NCBI RefSeq assembly: GCF_018499875.1
Contig: NZ_JAHBAY010000013.1
Span: 124,001-188,000, forward strand
Direction of reading: 5' to 3'
Length of the DNA stretch: 64,000 nucleotides
From: Kineosporia corallincola
Lineage (GTDB): Bacteria; Actinomycetota; Actinomycetes; Actinomycetales; Kineosporiaceae
In this document: piece by piece, positions 8,050-16,318 of the stretch
How positions within the stretch are numbered: the first letter of the stretch is position 1
Layout: each line of letters begins with the position of its first letter
The notes under the pieces: generated by a model
The model's database searches: none
Told to the model about the DNA's origin: nothing
What the model saw: only the letters and a program-made list of their open reading frames with translations
Position numbers and translations under genes: made by a program

Positions 8050-9117
8050 TCAGTCCGGTAGCAGCGTGCGGGCCTGCTGCTCGTCCATCCCGGTGGCCCC
8101 CAGCAGGTCCACCACCACCGACCTGATCTGCGCCACCACCACGTTGGCCGAGAGCGACTGCGCGCCGAGCTGTTCCGGATCGAGGCGGCCGGCCAGGGTG
8201 GCCAGCGCGGTGGTGGAGACCATGCGCTCCTGGGCGCTCCCGACCTCGCCCTCCAGCAGGTGCAGGATCTCGGCCAGGTGGTCGAAGATGTCGGCCAGCT
8301 CGGCCGGCATCCCGGCGCCGGTGTCGAGCGCCGCGGCGATCCGGCGGACGGCGACGCGCAGGTTGCGGGTGGCCCGGTCCAGGCCGACCAGGCCCCGGCG
8401 GTAGCGCATCAGCTCGGGCACGTGCCGCCGGCGCAGCGGCGAGATCCGGCTGATCTCCTCACCGCCGCGCAGGGCGTCGGTCCAGGACTGGATGTCGTCC
8501 TGGGTGGCGCGGGCGCGGTCCAGCACGGCGTCCGCCCGTTCGGCGTCACCACTGCGCAGCACCGCCGCCGACTCGGACGAGATGGCCGCCAGCTCACGGA
8601 TCAGGCCCTGCGCCTCCTGCCGCACGAAGCGTCCCGGGTGGGCGGGCAGGAAGGCGACGACGAGCAAGGCGGTGGTGCCGCCGATCAGCGCGTCCTCCCA
8701 GCGGTACAGCCCGCCGCCGGGGGTCTGCGGCAGGGCCGCCAGGAAGATGCTCTGCACGGCCGACTGCGTGGTCATCAGGGCGCCGCCGCCGAGCAGCTGG
8801 GCCACCGACATCGAGATCAGCACCACCAGGCTGATCTGCCACCAGCCGTTGCCCAGTTCCTTCACCAGCAGCTCGGCGATGCCCACCCCGATCGTCACGC
8901 CCAGGGCCAGCTCGATCATCCGCCGCAGCCGCTGGGTGTTGGACAGGCCGAGGCAGACCACGGCCGCGACCGGGGCGAAGAACGGTCGTGGATGATTCAG
9001 CAGACTCTCCGCGATGACCCAGGCGATCGCCGCCGCGACGGCACACTGGCCGATCGCGAACGAGTTCATCCGGACCCGGGACACACCGTCTCGCACTGCC
9101 GATCCCGACGCAATCAT
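8050..9117 (-). CDS. FUSC-family (aromatic acid exporter-like) membrane protein
   Basis: A 355-residue protein with an N-terminal bundle of hydrophobic helices (about residues 20-170; IGQCAVAAAIAWVIAESLL, ISLVVLISMSVAQLL) followed by a long soluble helical domain. This is the layout of half-length FUSC/ArAE proteins related to YccS and AaeB, which are thought to export aromatic acids or other small molecules. The ATG at 9117 is preferred; longer versions would overlap the divergent aminotransferase start at 9158. Only 40 bases separate the two starts, so their promoters overlap the genes. The substrate is unknown. Confidence 0.78.
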   Translation of the reverse strand: MIASGSAVRDGVSRVRMNSFAIGQCAVAAAIAWVIAESLLNHPRPFFAPVAAVVCLGLSNTQRLRRMIELALGVTIGVGIAELLVKELGNGWWQISLVVLISMSVAQLLGGGALMTTQSAVQSIFLAALPQTPGGGLYRWEDALIGGTTALLVVAFLPAHPGRFVRQEAQGLIRELAAISSESAAVLRSGDAERADAVLDRARATQDDIQSWTDALRGGEEISRISPLRRRHVPELMRYRRGLVGLDRATRNLRVAVRRIAAALDTGAGMPAELADIFDHLAEILHLLEGEVGSAQERMVSTTALATLAGRLDPEQLGAQSLSANVVVAQIRSVVVDLLGATGMDEQQARTLLPD

Positions 9118-9157
9118 CACAGGCCAATCCTGGAGCCGATAGCCGTACCCTGCCACC

Positions 9158-10588
9158 ATGACGAGCACCCGCCCACCGCTCCCGGCCACCGCACCGACCG
9201 TCCCCGTCGACCCGGATCGGGCGGAAAGGGCAAAGCGGGCGCTGGAACTCGACCTCGAATACGTCTTCCACTCCTGGCTGGCGCAGGACGGCCGGCAGCC
9301 CTTCACCGCCGACGGCGGCCAGGGCTCGTGGCTCTGGGACGGCGCGGGCACGCCCTACCTCGACTTCTCCGGGCAGCTGGTCTACACCAACATCGGCTTC
9401 TCCGAGCCGCGGGTGACGAAGGCGATCGCCGAGCAGGCCGCCCGGCTGGCCACGATCGCCCCGCAGCACGCCAACGACGCCCGCTCCGAGGCGGCCCGGC
9501 TGATCGTCGAGCGCGCCCCCGGCGACTGGTTCCGCCGGGTCTTCTTCACCAACGGCGGTGCCGACGCGATCGAGAACGCGGTGCGGATGGCCCGGGTGCA
9601 CACCGGCCGCCGCAAGGTGCTCAGCCGCTACCGCAGCTACCACGGCAACACCACCACGGCGATCAACCTCACCGGCGATCCCCGGCGCTGGCCCAACGAT
9701 TACGGCGCCGAGGGCGTGGTGCACACGTTCGGGCCGTTCCTGTACCGCTCCGCCTTCCACGCCACCACCGAGGCCGAAGAGTGTGCTCGGGCCCTGGAAC
9801 ACCTGGAGCAGGTGATCGCGCTGGAGGGTCCTTCGACGATCGCCGCGATCGTGCTGGAGTCGATTCCGGGCACGGCGGGGATCATGGTGCCCCCGTCCGG
9901 GTACCTGCGCGGGGTGCGCGAGATCTGTGACCGGCACGGCATTCTCTGGATCGCCGACGAGGTGATGTCCGGATTCGGCCGCGCCGGGCGCTGGTTCGCG
10001 GCGGAGCTGGCGAACGAGGCTCCCACCGGGGTCCCGGGCGAATGGACGCCGGTGGCCGGCGCCGCGGCCGTTCCCGACCTGATCACCTTCGCCAAGGGCG
10101 TGAACTCGGGTTACCTGCCGCTGGGCGGGGTGCTGGTCAGCGAGCCGGTGCTCGACACCTTCCGTCAGCGTCCGTTCCCGGGCGGCCTGACCTATTCCGG
10201 TCATCCGCTGGCCTGCGCCGCCGCGGTCGCGAACATCGGTGTGCTGAGTGATGATTCACTGATCGCGAACGCTGACCGGCTGGGCCGCGAGGTGATCGGG
10301 CCCCGGCTGCACGAGATCGCCGCCACCAGTGCCATCGTCGGCGAGGTGCGTGGCCTCGGCGCCTTCTGGGCGGTGGAGCTGGTGCGCGACAAGAACACCC
10401 GCGAGCCCCTCGACCCCGGCGCCCCGATGAACGCCCTGAAGCAGGCCTGCATGAGCCGAGGGCTGCTGCCGTTCGTCAACGGCAGCCGGACGCACGTGGT
10501 GCCGGCCCTGAACATCACCGACGAGGAGGCCCGCTACGGCCTGGCGCTGCTCGGCGAGGCCCTGGCCGAGGTGGAGAGCGGCCTGTAG
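9158..10588 (+). CDS. Class III PLP aminotransferase (omega-aminotransferase)
   Basis: A 476-residue fold-type I aminotransferase of the aspartate-aminotransferase/taurine-pyruvate subgroup. Landmarks are FTNGGADAIENAVRMAR (cofactor phosphate region), the aromatic and basic SRYRSYHGNT, WIADEVMSGFGRAGRWFA (Asp contacting the PLP ring) and FAKGVNSGYLPLGG with Schiff-base Lys313. It probably moves an amino group from an omega-amino acid or amine to a keto acid. The long insert after GRAGRWFA (ELANEAPTGVPGEW) is less typical. It is followed at once by a perfect hairpin terminator. The neighbouring FUSC exporter on the other strand could handle a related compound, but this is a guess. Confidence 0.9.
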   Translation: MTSTRPPLPATAPTVPVDPDRAERAKRALELDLEYVFHSWLAQDGRQPFTADGGQGSWLWDGAGTPYLDFSGQLVYTNIGFSEPRVTKAIAEQAARLATIAPQHANDARSEAARLIVERAPGDWFRRVFFTNGGADAIENAVRMARVHTGRRKVLSRYRSYHGNTTTAINLTGDPRRWPNDYGAEGVVHTFGPFLYRSAFHATTEAEECARALEHLEQVIALEGPSTIAAIVLESIPGTAGIMVPPSGYLRGVREICDRHGILWIADEVMSGFGRAGRWFAAELANEAPTGVPGEWTPVAGAAAVPDLITFAKGVNSGYLPLGGVLVSEPVLDTFRQRPFPGGLTYSGHPLACAAAVANIGVLSDDSLIANADRLGREVIGPRLHEIAATSAIVGEVRGLGAFWAVELVRDKNTREPLDPGAPMNALKQACMSRGLLPFVNGSRTHVVPALNITDEEARYGLALLGEALAEVESGL

Positions 10589-10597
10589 GTCACAACG

Positions 10598-10628
10598 GTG
10601 GACGACGAACGGCCCGTTCGTCGTCCAC
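10598..10628. terminator. Perfect hairpin between convergent genes
   Basis: A 15-base-pair perfect inverted repeat, GTGGACGACGAACGG with its complement, separated by one base (practically a 3-5 base loop). It lies between the aminotransferase stop (10588) and the lipoprotein stop (10638). On the minus strand the lipoprotein stop is followed by TTTTCAA before the hairpin. It probably terminates both convergent units. The stem core GTGGACGACG recurs at 55824-55864. Confidence 0.8.
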
Positions 10629-10637
10629 CATTGAAAA

Positions 10638-11426
10638 TCAGGCCTGGGCCGAGGGATACACCATGGGGACGGACTCCGAGGGGGCCTTCACCGTCACCGG
10701 CTCGTCCCAGTCCGAGTACACGTACGAGCCGTCCGGGCCCTCGAAGCCGACCAGTTCGGCGGGCCCGTCCGCCGCGACGAAGATCTTCCAGTCCTCGTCG
10801 AGCACCTGGAGTTCTATGGCCTTGTGCCCGCCGAAGGTCGCGTCACCGTCGATCAGCCGCCAGGCCGCATCACCGTCCGGCAGGTTCAGCGAGTCGACGA
10901 GGTTCTCCATGGTCAGCCCGGTGAGGCCGGACGATTCGTCGTTCGGGAAATGGAGCCACTTCCCCTTGAGGTACTGCGTCGTGCCGGCGTCGGTGCCGGC
11001 ATAGAGCGAGAGCATGCGGGGGTCGGGCTTGAGGTAGTAGTCGTCGTCCTCGAACATCAGCTCCCCCGACCCCACCGCGTCCATCCGGATGCTGCCCGTG
11101 CCGTGGCCGTCGCGGTCCAGGCTCAGGTCGAACGTGGCCGGTTCGCCCTCCTCCTCGGTGGTTCCCTCGACGTGCACCGACTGCGCCTGGAGCGTCGCGT
11201 CGCCGGCCAGCTCGGCGATGTCGCCGGCGTACTTCCAGGTGTCGGCGTGCGGGTCGTCGGGGTCCGGTCCGGGCGTGATGCCGGCGTTCTGCCAGGTGGG
11301 GGCCACGGGCGCGGCCACCAGGGGTGACCGCTCGCCGGGTGATGCGCAGGCGGTGAGCACGGCCAGGGAGCCGGCCGCGGCCACCGCGAGGATCAGGGCA
11401 CTGCGCCGGAAGGCGCTGTCACGCAT
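10638..11426 (-). CDS. Secreted lipoprotein, LppX/LprG-like paralogue 1
   Basis: A 262-residue lipoprotein with a signal peptide and lipobox LTAC (Cys27), so anchored to the outer face of the membrane. The mature part shows the beta-sheet pattern of actinobacterial LppX/LprG (LolA-like) lipoproteins: QAQSVHVEGTT, FDLSLDRDGHGTGSIRMD, ELMFEDDDYYLK, HKAIELQVLDEDWKIFVAADG, then a conserved end YVYSDWDEPVTVKAP shared with the next two genes. Such proteins bind or carry lipids. It lies 21 bases after its upstream paralogue's stop, so the two are probably co-transcribed. The start is preceded directly by the shared GCGAACGGATTCGC element. Confidence 0.8.
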   Translation of the reverse strand: MRDSAFRRSALILAVAAAGSLAVLTACASPGERSPLVAAPVAPTWQNAGITPGPDPDDPHADTWKYAGDIAELAGDATLQAQSVHVEGTTEEEGEPATFDLSLDRDGHGTGSIRMDAVGSGELMFEDDDYYLKPDPRMLSLYAGTDAGTTQYLKGKWLHFPNDESSGLTGLTMENLVDSLNLPDGDAAWRLIDGDATFGGHKAIELQVLDEDWKIFVAADGPAELVGFEGPDGSYVYSDWDEPVTVKAPSESVPMVYPSAQA

Positions 11427-11441
11427 TGCGAATCCGTTCGC
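11427..11441 (-). promoter_or_regulatory. Start-codon hairpin element, lipoprotein 1
   Basis: GCGAACGGATTCGC followed by one A and then the ATG. As RNA it can fold as a 5-bp stem (GCGAA/UUCGC) with a CGGA loop placing the only Shine-Dalgarno-like bases in the loop. The same element precedes the starts at 12263 and 13134. Confidence 0.6.
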
Positions 11442-11447
11442 CGAGGA

Positions 11448-12263
11448 TCAGTAGAAGTCCTTCTCCAGCAGGGGATCGGCCGGGGCCGTCACCTTGACCG
11501 GGGTGTTCCAGTCGCTGAACACGGCCATGATCTCGGAGTCCTGGTAGCCGACGATCTCGCCGGAACCGTCTGCCGCGATGAACATTTTGCCGGTCACGTT
11601 CTCTTCGACGAGGCCGATGGTCTCGCGCCCGCCGAGCTTCTTGCCCTCGACCCGCTTCAGGCCGCTCTCCGGCCCGGTCAGGTCGAGCAGGTCACCGGTG
11701 ACATAGTCGAAATCGGTGATGTCGAGGTTGTCCCACATCTCGCTGGGGCCACCCTTGACGAACTTGACCCAGTGGCCGCTCATCGCCTTGATCGTGGCCT
11801 TGTCTCCGCCCGAGATCTCGTTCAGCATGACGGCATTGGGCTGGAAGTAGCCGGTCTTGCCGATCCGGATCAGCTTCATCGACTGCTTGCCGCCGGGCGA
11901 CATCCGGCCGGTGGCCCGGCCCGACTTGTTCATCAGGAAGTCGAAGGTCAGCTTCTTCTTGCCGTCCTTCGTGGTCATCTTCAGACGGACGGACGTGGAC
12001 GAGTCCAGCTTCTTGCGGGCCTTGTTCAGGATCTGCACGGCGGTCAGGCCGGCGTACGGACCGTCGGCGGCCTCGGCCGAGGCGGTCGCCGTGGCGGCGG
12101 CCTCGACCTCCTCCGGCTGCGAGGCCGAGACGCCGGGCTGCGCCTGCGAGGCCTCGTCGTCCCCACCACCGAAACACCCCGCGAGCAGCACACTGCCACT
12201 GAGAACGGCGGCGACCGTGGTGAGGAGTCGGACGTTCCCGGGCCCGGCAGTGCTGGCAGACAT
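11448..12263 (-). CDS. Secreted lipoprotein, LppX/LprG-like paralogue 2
   Basis: A 271-residue lipoprotein with signal peptide and lipobox LAGC (Cys30), then a low-complexity Ala/Glu/Gln linker to about residue 70. The folded part begins YAGLTAVQILNKARKKLDSSTSVRLKM and carries FDFLMNKSGRATGRMS, FIAADGSGEIVGYQD and VFSDWNTPVKVTAP, matching its two neighbours. It is probably a LolA-like lipid or glycolipid carrier on the cell surface. The start at 12263 is fixed by the shared GCGAACGGATTC element directly upstream; a longer reading frame has no signal peptide at its N-terminus. Confidence 0.8.
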   Translation of the reverse strand: MSASTAGPGNVRLLTTVAAVLSGSVLLAGCFGGGDDEASQAQPGVSASQPEEVEAAATATASAEAADGPYAGLTAVQILNKARKKLDSSTSVRLKMTTKDGKKKLTFDFLMNKSGRATGRMSPGGKQSMKLIRIGKTGYFQPNAVMLNEISGGDKATIKAMSGHWVKFVKGGPSEMWDNLDITDFDYVTGDLLDLTGPESGLKRVEGKKLGGRETIGLVEENVTGKMFIAADGSGEIVGYQDSEIMAVFSDWNTPVKVTAPADPLLEKDFY

Positions 12264-12278
12264 GGTGAATCCGTTCGC
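12264..12278 (-). promoter_or_regulatory. Start-codon hairpin element, lipoprotein 2
   Basis: GCGAACGGATTCACC directly before the ATG. It is the weakest of the three copies: one stem pair is lost (TTCAC instead of TTCGC), but the CGGA core and its spacing to the start are kept. Confidence 0.5.
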
Positions 12279-12405
12279 TGGGGTGCGTGCGCCCGGGAAT
12301 CTCCCGGATCGCCGGGCCAGCTTAAAGTTCGCCGTCACCACCGGCGGCAATTTACCCCACATGCCGGTTTTCGGTCTCAGTGCCCTCTCAGTTGCCTGGG
12401 ATGCC

Positions 12406-13134
12406 TCAGTTGCCGACCTGGGTGCCGGCCTGGATACCGGCCTGTGTGTTGGCCCCGGAGCCGTCGGGGGCCTCGGCCGTGACCGGCTCGTCCCAGTCGG
12501 AGAACCGGTAGGTGAAGGTGTCGTCCTGATAGCCGACCAGCTCGCCGGAACCGTCGGCCGAGACGTACAGGGTGCCGGTGCCGGCGCGGGGGCGCAGGCC
12601 GATGCTCAGCTGTCCGCCGAGTACCTTGCCCTCCACCTTGCGCAGGTTCTTCTGCGGGGTCCTGAGCAGCTCGCCGGTGTAGAACGGGATCTTGGTGTAG
12701 TTCAGGTAGGACGCAACGTAGCCGTCGTCGGTGACCGGGGTCCACGGGCCGTCCGGTGTCACGCCGGTCAGGCCGCGGGCGTCCAGGAACTGCGCATTTC
12801 CCTTGTACCAGGCCCGGTCTCCGATCCGGAGCAGCTCGGCGCGCTGCCCCTGGACCGGCTCGAACCAGCCGGACGCGACGCCGTCCCGGCTGACCCGCAT
12901 GTCGCTGCGCAGCCGGTCGCCGCCGTTCACCGACTCCATGCGCACGTGCACCGAACCGGCCTGTCGGACCGACGTCCGCATCAGGCCGAACACCTGTGCG
13001 GCCTGCATTCCCTCGTAGGGCACCAGGTCGGGCGTGTCACTGAGCACCGCGGCGCCGGAGTCGGACCCGCCGCCCCCGCAGCCGGCCAACAGGACCGCGA
13101 CCAGCAGGGTGAGCAGCCTCGTACGCAGAGCCAT
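12406..13134 (-). CDS. Secreted lipoprotein, LppX/LprG-like paralogue 3
   Basis: A 242-residue lipoprotein with a short signal peptide and lipobox LAGC (Cys19) followed by a Gly tract. The body GMQAAQVFGLMRTSVRQAGSVHVRM, SDMRVSRDGVASGWF, LYVSADGSGELVGYQDD and YRFSDWDEPVTAEAP aligns with the two neighbours, so the three genes form a tandem family. It is the first gene of the row and lies divergent from purD with about 107 bases between starts. The ATG at 13134 is chosen for the signal peptide and the shared element. The ligand is unknown; lipid binding is inferred from the family. Confidence 0.8.
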   Translation of the reverse strand: MALRTRLLTLLVAVLLAGCGGGGSDSGAAVLSDTPDLVPYEGMQAAQVFGLMRTSVRQAGSVHVRMESVNGGDRLRSDMRVSRDGVASGWFEPVQGQRAELLRIGDRAWYKGNAQFLDARGLTGVTPDGPWTPVTDDGYVASYLNYTKIPFYTGELLRTPQKNLRKVEGKVLGGQLSIGLRPRAGTGTLYVSADGSGELVGYQDDTFTYRFSDWDEPVTAEAPDGSGANTQAGIQAGTQVGN

Positions 13135-13150
13135 TGCGAATCCGTTCGCA
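13135..13150 (-). promoter_or_regulatory. Start-codon hairpin element, lipoprotein 3
   Basis: The strongest copy: a perfect dyad TGCGAA-TCCG-TTCGCA (plus-strand reading) abutting the ATG, giving a 6-bp stem with a CGGA loop in the message. Confidence 0.6.
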
Positions 13151-13241
13151 GAAGAGGGCCAGGTCTTTGCGGTGCTTTGGGGGGTTTCGGGAGAAGGGTA
13201 CGGAAGAGCCGGTGCCCTCGGGACCACTACCCTCTTCGCTC

Positions 13242-14555
13242 GTGAAGGTTCTTGTGGTCGGGCCGGGCGCCCGCGAGCACGCGCTGGTCCGTTCTCTCGC
13301 CACCGACCCGGGGGTGACAGGGCTCTTCGCGGCCCCGGGCAACCCGGGCATCGCCGGGCTGGTCGGGGAGCACAACTGTTTCGCCGTCGACGCGCTCGAC
13401 CCGCAGGCGGTCGCCGCGCTGGCCACCGACCTGGGGGCCGACCTGGTCGTGGTGGGCCCGGAGGCGCCGCTGGTCGCGGGGGTCTCGGACGCCGTGCGCG
13501 CCGTCGGCATCCCGTGCTTCGGCCCGTCGGCCGTCGCCGCGCGGCTGGAGGGCAGCAAGGCCTTCGCCAAGGACGTGATGGCAGCCGCCGGGGTGCCCAC
13601 CGGCTCGTCGTTCACCTGCACCACGGTCGCCGAGGCGCAGCAGGCCCTGACCGAGTTCGGCGCCCCCTACGTGGTCAAGGACGACGGCCTGGCCGCGGGC
13701 AAGGGCGTGGTGGTCACCGACGACATCGACACCGCGCTCACCCACGCCGCCGCCTGCCTGGACCGCGAGGACGGCCGGGTGGTGATCGAGGAGTTCCTCG
13801 ACGGTCCCGAGGTGTCGCTGTTCTGCATCACCGACGGCTCCACGGTGGTGCCGCTGGCGCCCGCGCAGGACTTCAAGCGCGCGCTGGACGGTGACCTGGG
13901 CCCGAACACCGGTGGCATGGGCGCGTATTCACCGTTGCCGTGGGCTCCGGCCGACCTGGTCGACGACGTGCTGGAGAACGTGGCCCGGCCGACGATCGCC
14001 GAGATGTCGCGACGCGGAGCACCTTTCATCGGTGTGCTGTACTGCGGTCTGGCGCTGACCAGTCGCGGCGTGAAGGTGATCGAGTTCAACGCGCGCTTCG
14101 GCGACCCGGAGACCCAGGTGGTGCTGGCCCGGCTGGCGACGCCCCTGGGCATGTTGCTGCGGGCGGCCGCCACCGGCGGCCTGGCCAACGTGCCCGAGCT
14201 GGAGTGGCGTGACGACGCCGCCGTCACCGTGGTGCTGGCGGCCGAGAACTACCCGGGCACACCGGTGCGGGGTGACGTGATCACCGGCGTCGACGACGCC
14301 GACGGCTGGCCGGACGCCTGGGTGCTGCACGCCGGCACGGCGCTGGAGCAGGGCGAGCTGGTGGCCGCCGGCGGGCGGGTGCTGTCGGTGGTGGGCACCG
14401 GTGCCGACCTGACCGCGGCCCGCACCACCGTGTACGCGGCACTGGAACGGATCGGCCTGCGCGGCGGTCAGTTCCGCACCGACATCGCCGAGACGGCGGC
14501 CGCCGCGGACCTCACCGGGCACCTGGCGCACCCGACGGTTCCGGCCGAGAGCTGA
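13242..14555 (+). CDS. purD: Phosphoribosylamine-glycine ligase (PurD)
   Basis: GAR synthetase (437 residues), the second step of purine synthesis, joining glycine to phosphoribosylamine with ATP. It starts VKVLVVGPGAREHAL, the family N-terminus, so the GTG at 13242 is chosen over an upstream start that adds 36 unrelated residues. The ATP-grasp core shows GSKAFAKDVM, YVVKDDGLAAGKGV, VIEEFLDGPEVS, GGMGAYSP and IEFNARFGDPETQ. It is monocistronic and ends in a perfect hairpin. Other pur genes lie 6-27 kb downstream on the same strand. Confidence 0.97.
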   Translation: MKVLVVGPGAREHALVRSLATDPGVTGLFAAPGNPGIAGLVGEHNCFAVDALDPQAVAALATDLGADLVVVGPEAPLVAGVSDAVRAVGIPCFGPSAVAARLEGSKAFAKDVMAAAGVPTGSSFTCTTVAEAQQALTEFGAPYVVKDDGLAAGKGVVVTDDIDTALTHAAACLDREDGRVVIEEFLDGPEVSLFCITDGSTVVPLAPAQDFKRALDGDLGPNTGGMGAYSPLPWAPADLVDDVLENVARPTIAEMSRRGAPFIGVLYCGLALTSRGVKVIEFNARFGDPETQVVLARLATPLGMLLRAAATGGLANVPELEWRDDAAVTVVLAAENYPGTPVRGDVITGVDDADGWPDAWVLHAGTALEQGELVAAGGRVLSVVGTGADLTAARTTVYAALERIGLRGGQFRTDIAETAAAADLTGHLAHPTVPAES

Positions 14556-14561
14556 CACGCG

Positions 14562-14592
14562 GGCGCGCGGCGGGGAGGACCCGCCGCGCGCC
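14562..14592 (+). terminator. GC-rich hairpin after purD
   Basis: A perfect 13-bp stem, GGCGCGCGGCGGG with its complement and a GAGGA loop, between the convergent purD and the small antitoxin-like gene. There is no T-tract, as is common in high-GC genomes. Confidence 0.75.
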
Positions 14593-14608
14593 TGCCGGTC
14601 TCGGGGGA

Positions 14609-14797
14609 CTACTGCCCCACCGCGTCGTCCGCCTTCTGCTGGGCGGAGTCGATCTGCTGGCCGTACTTGTCGCCCGTGGCCCGGTCGGCCTGGTCGCCGC
14701 CCTTGTCGATGGCCTGGTCGCTGACCTTCTCGACCTGCTCGGGGTGGCCCTCGGCGTATTCCTGACCCTTGTTCCTCAGATCGTCGAACGTACCCAT
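14609..14797 (-). CDS. MT0933/Rv0909-like antitoxin-family small protein
   Basis: A 62-residue acidic helical protein (MGTFDDLRNKGQEYAEGH, then repeated DKGGDQADRATGDKYGQQID). It resembles the MT0933-like family of M. tuberculosis Rv0909 (annotated antitoxin); CsbD-like stress proteins have similar composition. The ATG at 14797 has AAGGAGC nearby. No toxin gene lies next to it: the divergent neighbour is an Eis acetyltransferase and the convergent one is purD. It is therefore an orphan, and an antitoxin role is only inferred from the family name. Confidence 0.65.
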   Translation of the reverse strand: MGTFDDLRNKGQEYAEGHPEQVEKVSDQAIDKGGDQADRATGDKYGQQIDSAQQKADDAVGQ

Positions 14798-14950
14798 GCG
14801 GTGCTCCTTCCGTTCCCGGATCTTGTTGTCGCAGCGGCGAATCCGTGACGTCAGTCGATACCTGACCGGGCCGGCCCGCCAGTTGATCAGTCACCTCCGG
14901 CCCGCGAAAACCACCTGCGCCGGGCTTCGCGGCGCGGATAGCGTCGCGCC

Positions 14951-16192
14951 GTGACGGGTGACGCGATCGAGATCGTTCCGGCCGGGCCGGACCAGCTGAC
15001 CAGCTATGCCGAACTGGCGTACCGCTCCTTCCTCGACAGCAAACGGCCGTCCGCCGCCGTCCATGAGCTGCTCCGGAAACAGTCCTCGCTCTACCGGTTC
15101 AAGCTGGCCCGGATCGGGACGGTGACCTGCGGTGCCTTCCGCTCCTGGGACCTCGATCTGCCGGTTCCGGGAGCCCGCACGGTGCCGATCCGGGCGATCG
15201 GCGCGGTTGCCGTGCTGTCCACCCACCGCCGGCGCGGGGTGGCGAGCGCCTTCGTCCGGGGTGACCTGGCCGAGGCCCGGGAGCAGGGGGCGGTGCTCAG
15301 TCACCTGATCCCCAGCGAGGCCGGCATCTACGGGCGCTTCGGGTTCGGCGCGGCCACCGAGACGGTGCGGCTCACGGTGCACAGCCCTCGCGTACGGTTC
15401 GCCGAAAACCCTGGCGAGAAACTCGAACTGGAAGCAACGGACGACGCCGGCATCCGCGACGTCGCACCACCGCTGCACCGGGACGCGGCCCTCCGGCTGC
15501 CCGGGGCCCTACCCCGCCCCGACCTCTACTGGGACCGGGCGTGCGGGCTGGTCGGTGACGCCGACGAGAGCCTGCACCGCCCCGCGCTGATCGCCCGCAC
15601 CGGAGACGGCACCGTGGTCGGCACCGCCTCGTACCGGGTCGAGGGGGACTGGACGCTGGACCGGCCCGCCGCGCTCCGGCTGCTCGACCTCACCGCCGTC
15701 ACCCCGGCCGCCTACCGCGCCCTCTGGGAGCACCTGGCGCAGATCGACCTGACCGACCGGATCGTGGCCGCGGACCGGCCGGTTCACGAGCCCCTGCCCT
15801 GGATGCTCACCGACCGGCGGGCGGTCGCCGAGGCGCACCGCACCGACTTCCAGTGGATCCGGGTGCTCGACGTGCCTGCCGCCCTGGCCGGGCGTGTGGC
15901 GCGGACCGCGGGCTCGGTGGTGTTGGAGGTGCTCGACCCGCTCGGGTTCGCGGCCGGGCGCTGGCTGGTCGATGCCGACGAGGCCGGCCGCACCACCGTC
16001 ACCCCGACCTCCCGCCCGGCCTGCCTGACCCTGCCCGTGCAGACCCTGAGCTCGGTCTATCTGGGCCAGAACTCGCTGATCCGGCTGCATCTGGCCGGGC
16101 TGGCCGACGAGCACCGGCCGGGTGCGGTGGCCGAGCTGGACCGGATGACGACCTGGTCGCCGACGGGACTGCTGGGGCACACCTGGTTCTGA
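14951..16192 (+). CDS. Eis-family GNAT N-acetyltransferase
   Basis: A 413-residue protein with the three-part Eis layout: two GNAT-like domains and a C-terminal sterol-carrier-like domain. Acetyl-CoA binding is at VAVLSTHRRRGVASAFV. SEAGIYGRFGFGAATE is an Eis hallmark, and the chain ends in Phe (HTWF), whose carboxylate takes part in catalysis in Eis enzymes. Relatives acetylate several amines of aminoglycosides or Lys side chains. The start is a GTG or ATG-class codon at 14951; divergent from the antitoxin-like gene with about 150 bases between. Confidence 0.9.
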   Translation: MTGDAIEIVPAGPDQLTSYAELAYRSFLDSKRPSAAVHELLRKQSSLYRFKLARIGTVTCGAFRSWDLDLPVPGARTVPIRAIGAVAVLSTHRRRGVASAFVRGDLAEAREQGAVLSHLIPSEAGIYGRFGFGAATETVRLTVHSPRVRFAENPGEKLELEATDDAGIRDVAPPLHRDAALRLPGALPRPDLYWDRACGLVGDADESLHRPALIARTGDGTVVGTASYRVEGDWTLDRPAALRLLDLTAVTPAAYRALWEHLAQIDLTDRIVAADRPVHEPLPWMLTDRRAVAEAHRTDFQWIRVLDVPAALAGRVARTAGSVVLEVLDPLGFAAGRWLVDADEAGRTTVTPTSRPACLTLPVQTLSSVYLGQNSLIRLHLAGLADEHRPGAVAELDRMTTWSPTGLLGHTWF

Positions 16193-16318
16193 GCGGTGCG
16201 TTTCGCCAGGCCGGGGGCGGCTTGGACCCCGCTCACCGCACTCACCCACAGTGATCTATTGCCAACGGATTGCTGACGGTGCCACCCTCGGGAGTGCCAT
16301 CTCCCGGGGGAGGTCTGC

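Noticed and set aside
13135-13150. LexA/SOS box at the lipoprotein start
   Set aside because: The actinobacterial box needs GAAC-4-GTTC; here the halves are separated by two bases only and the element sits on start codons.
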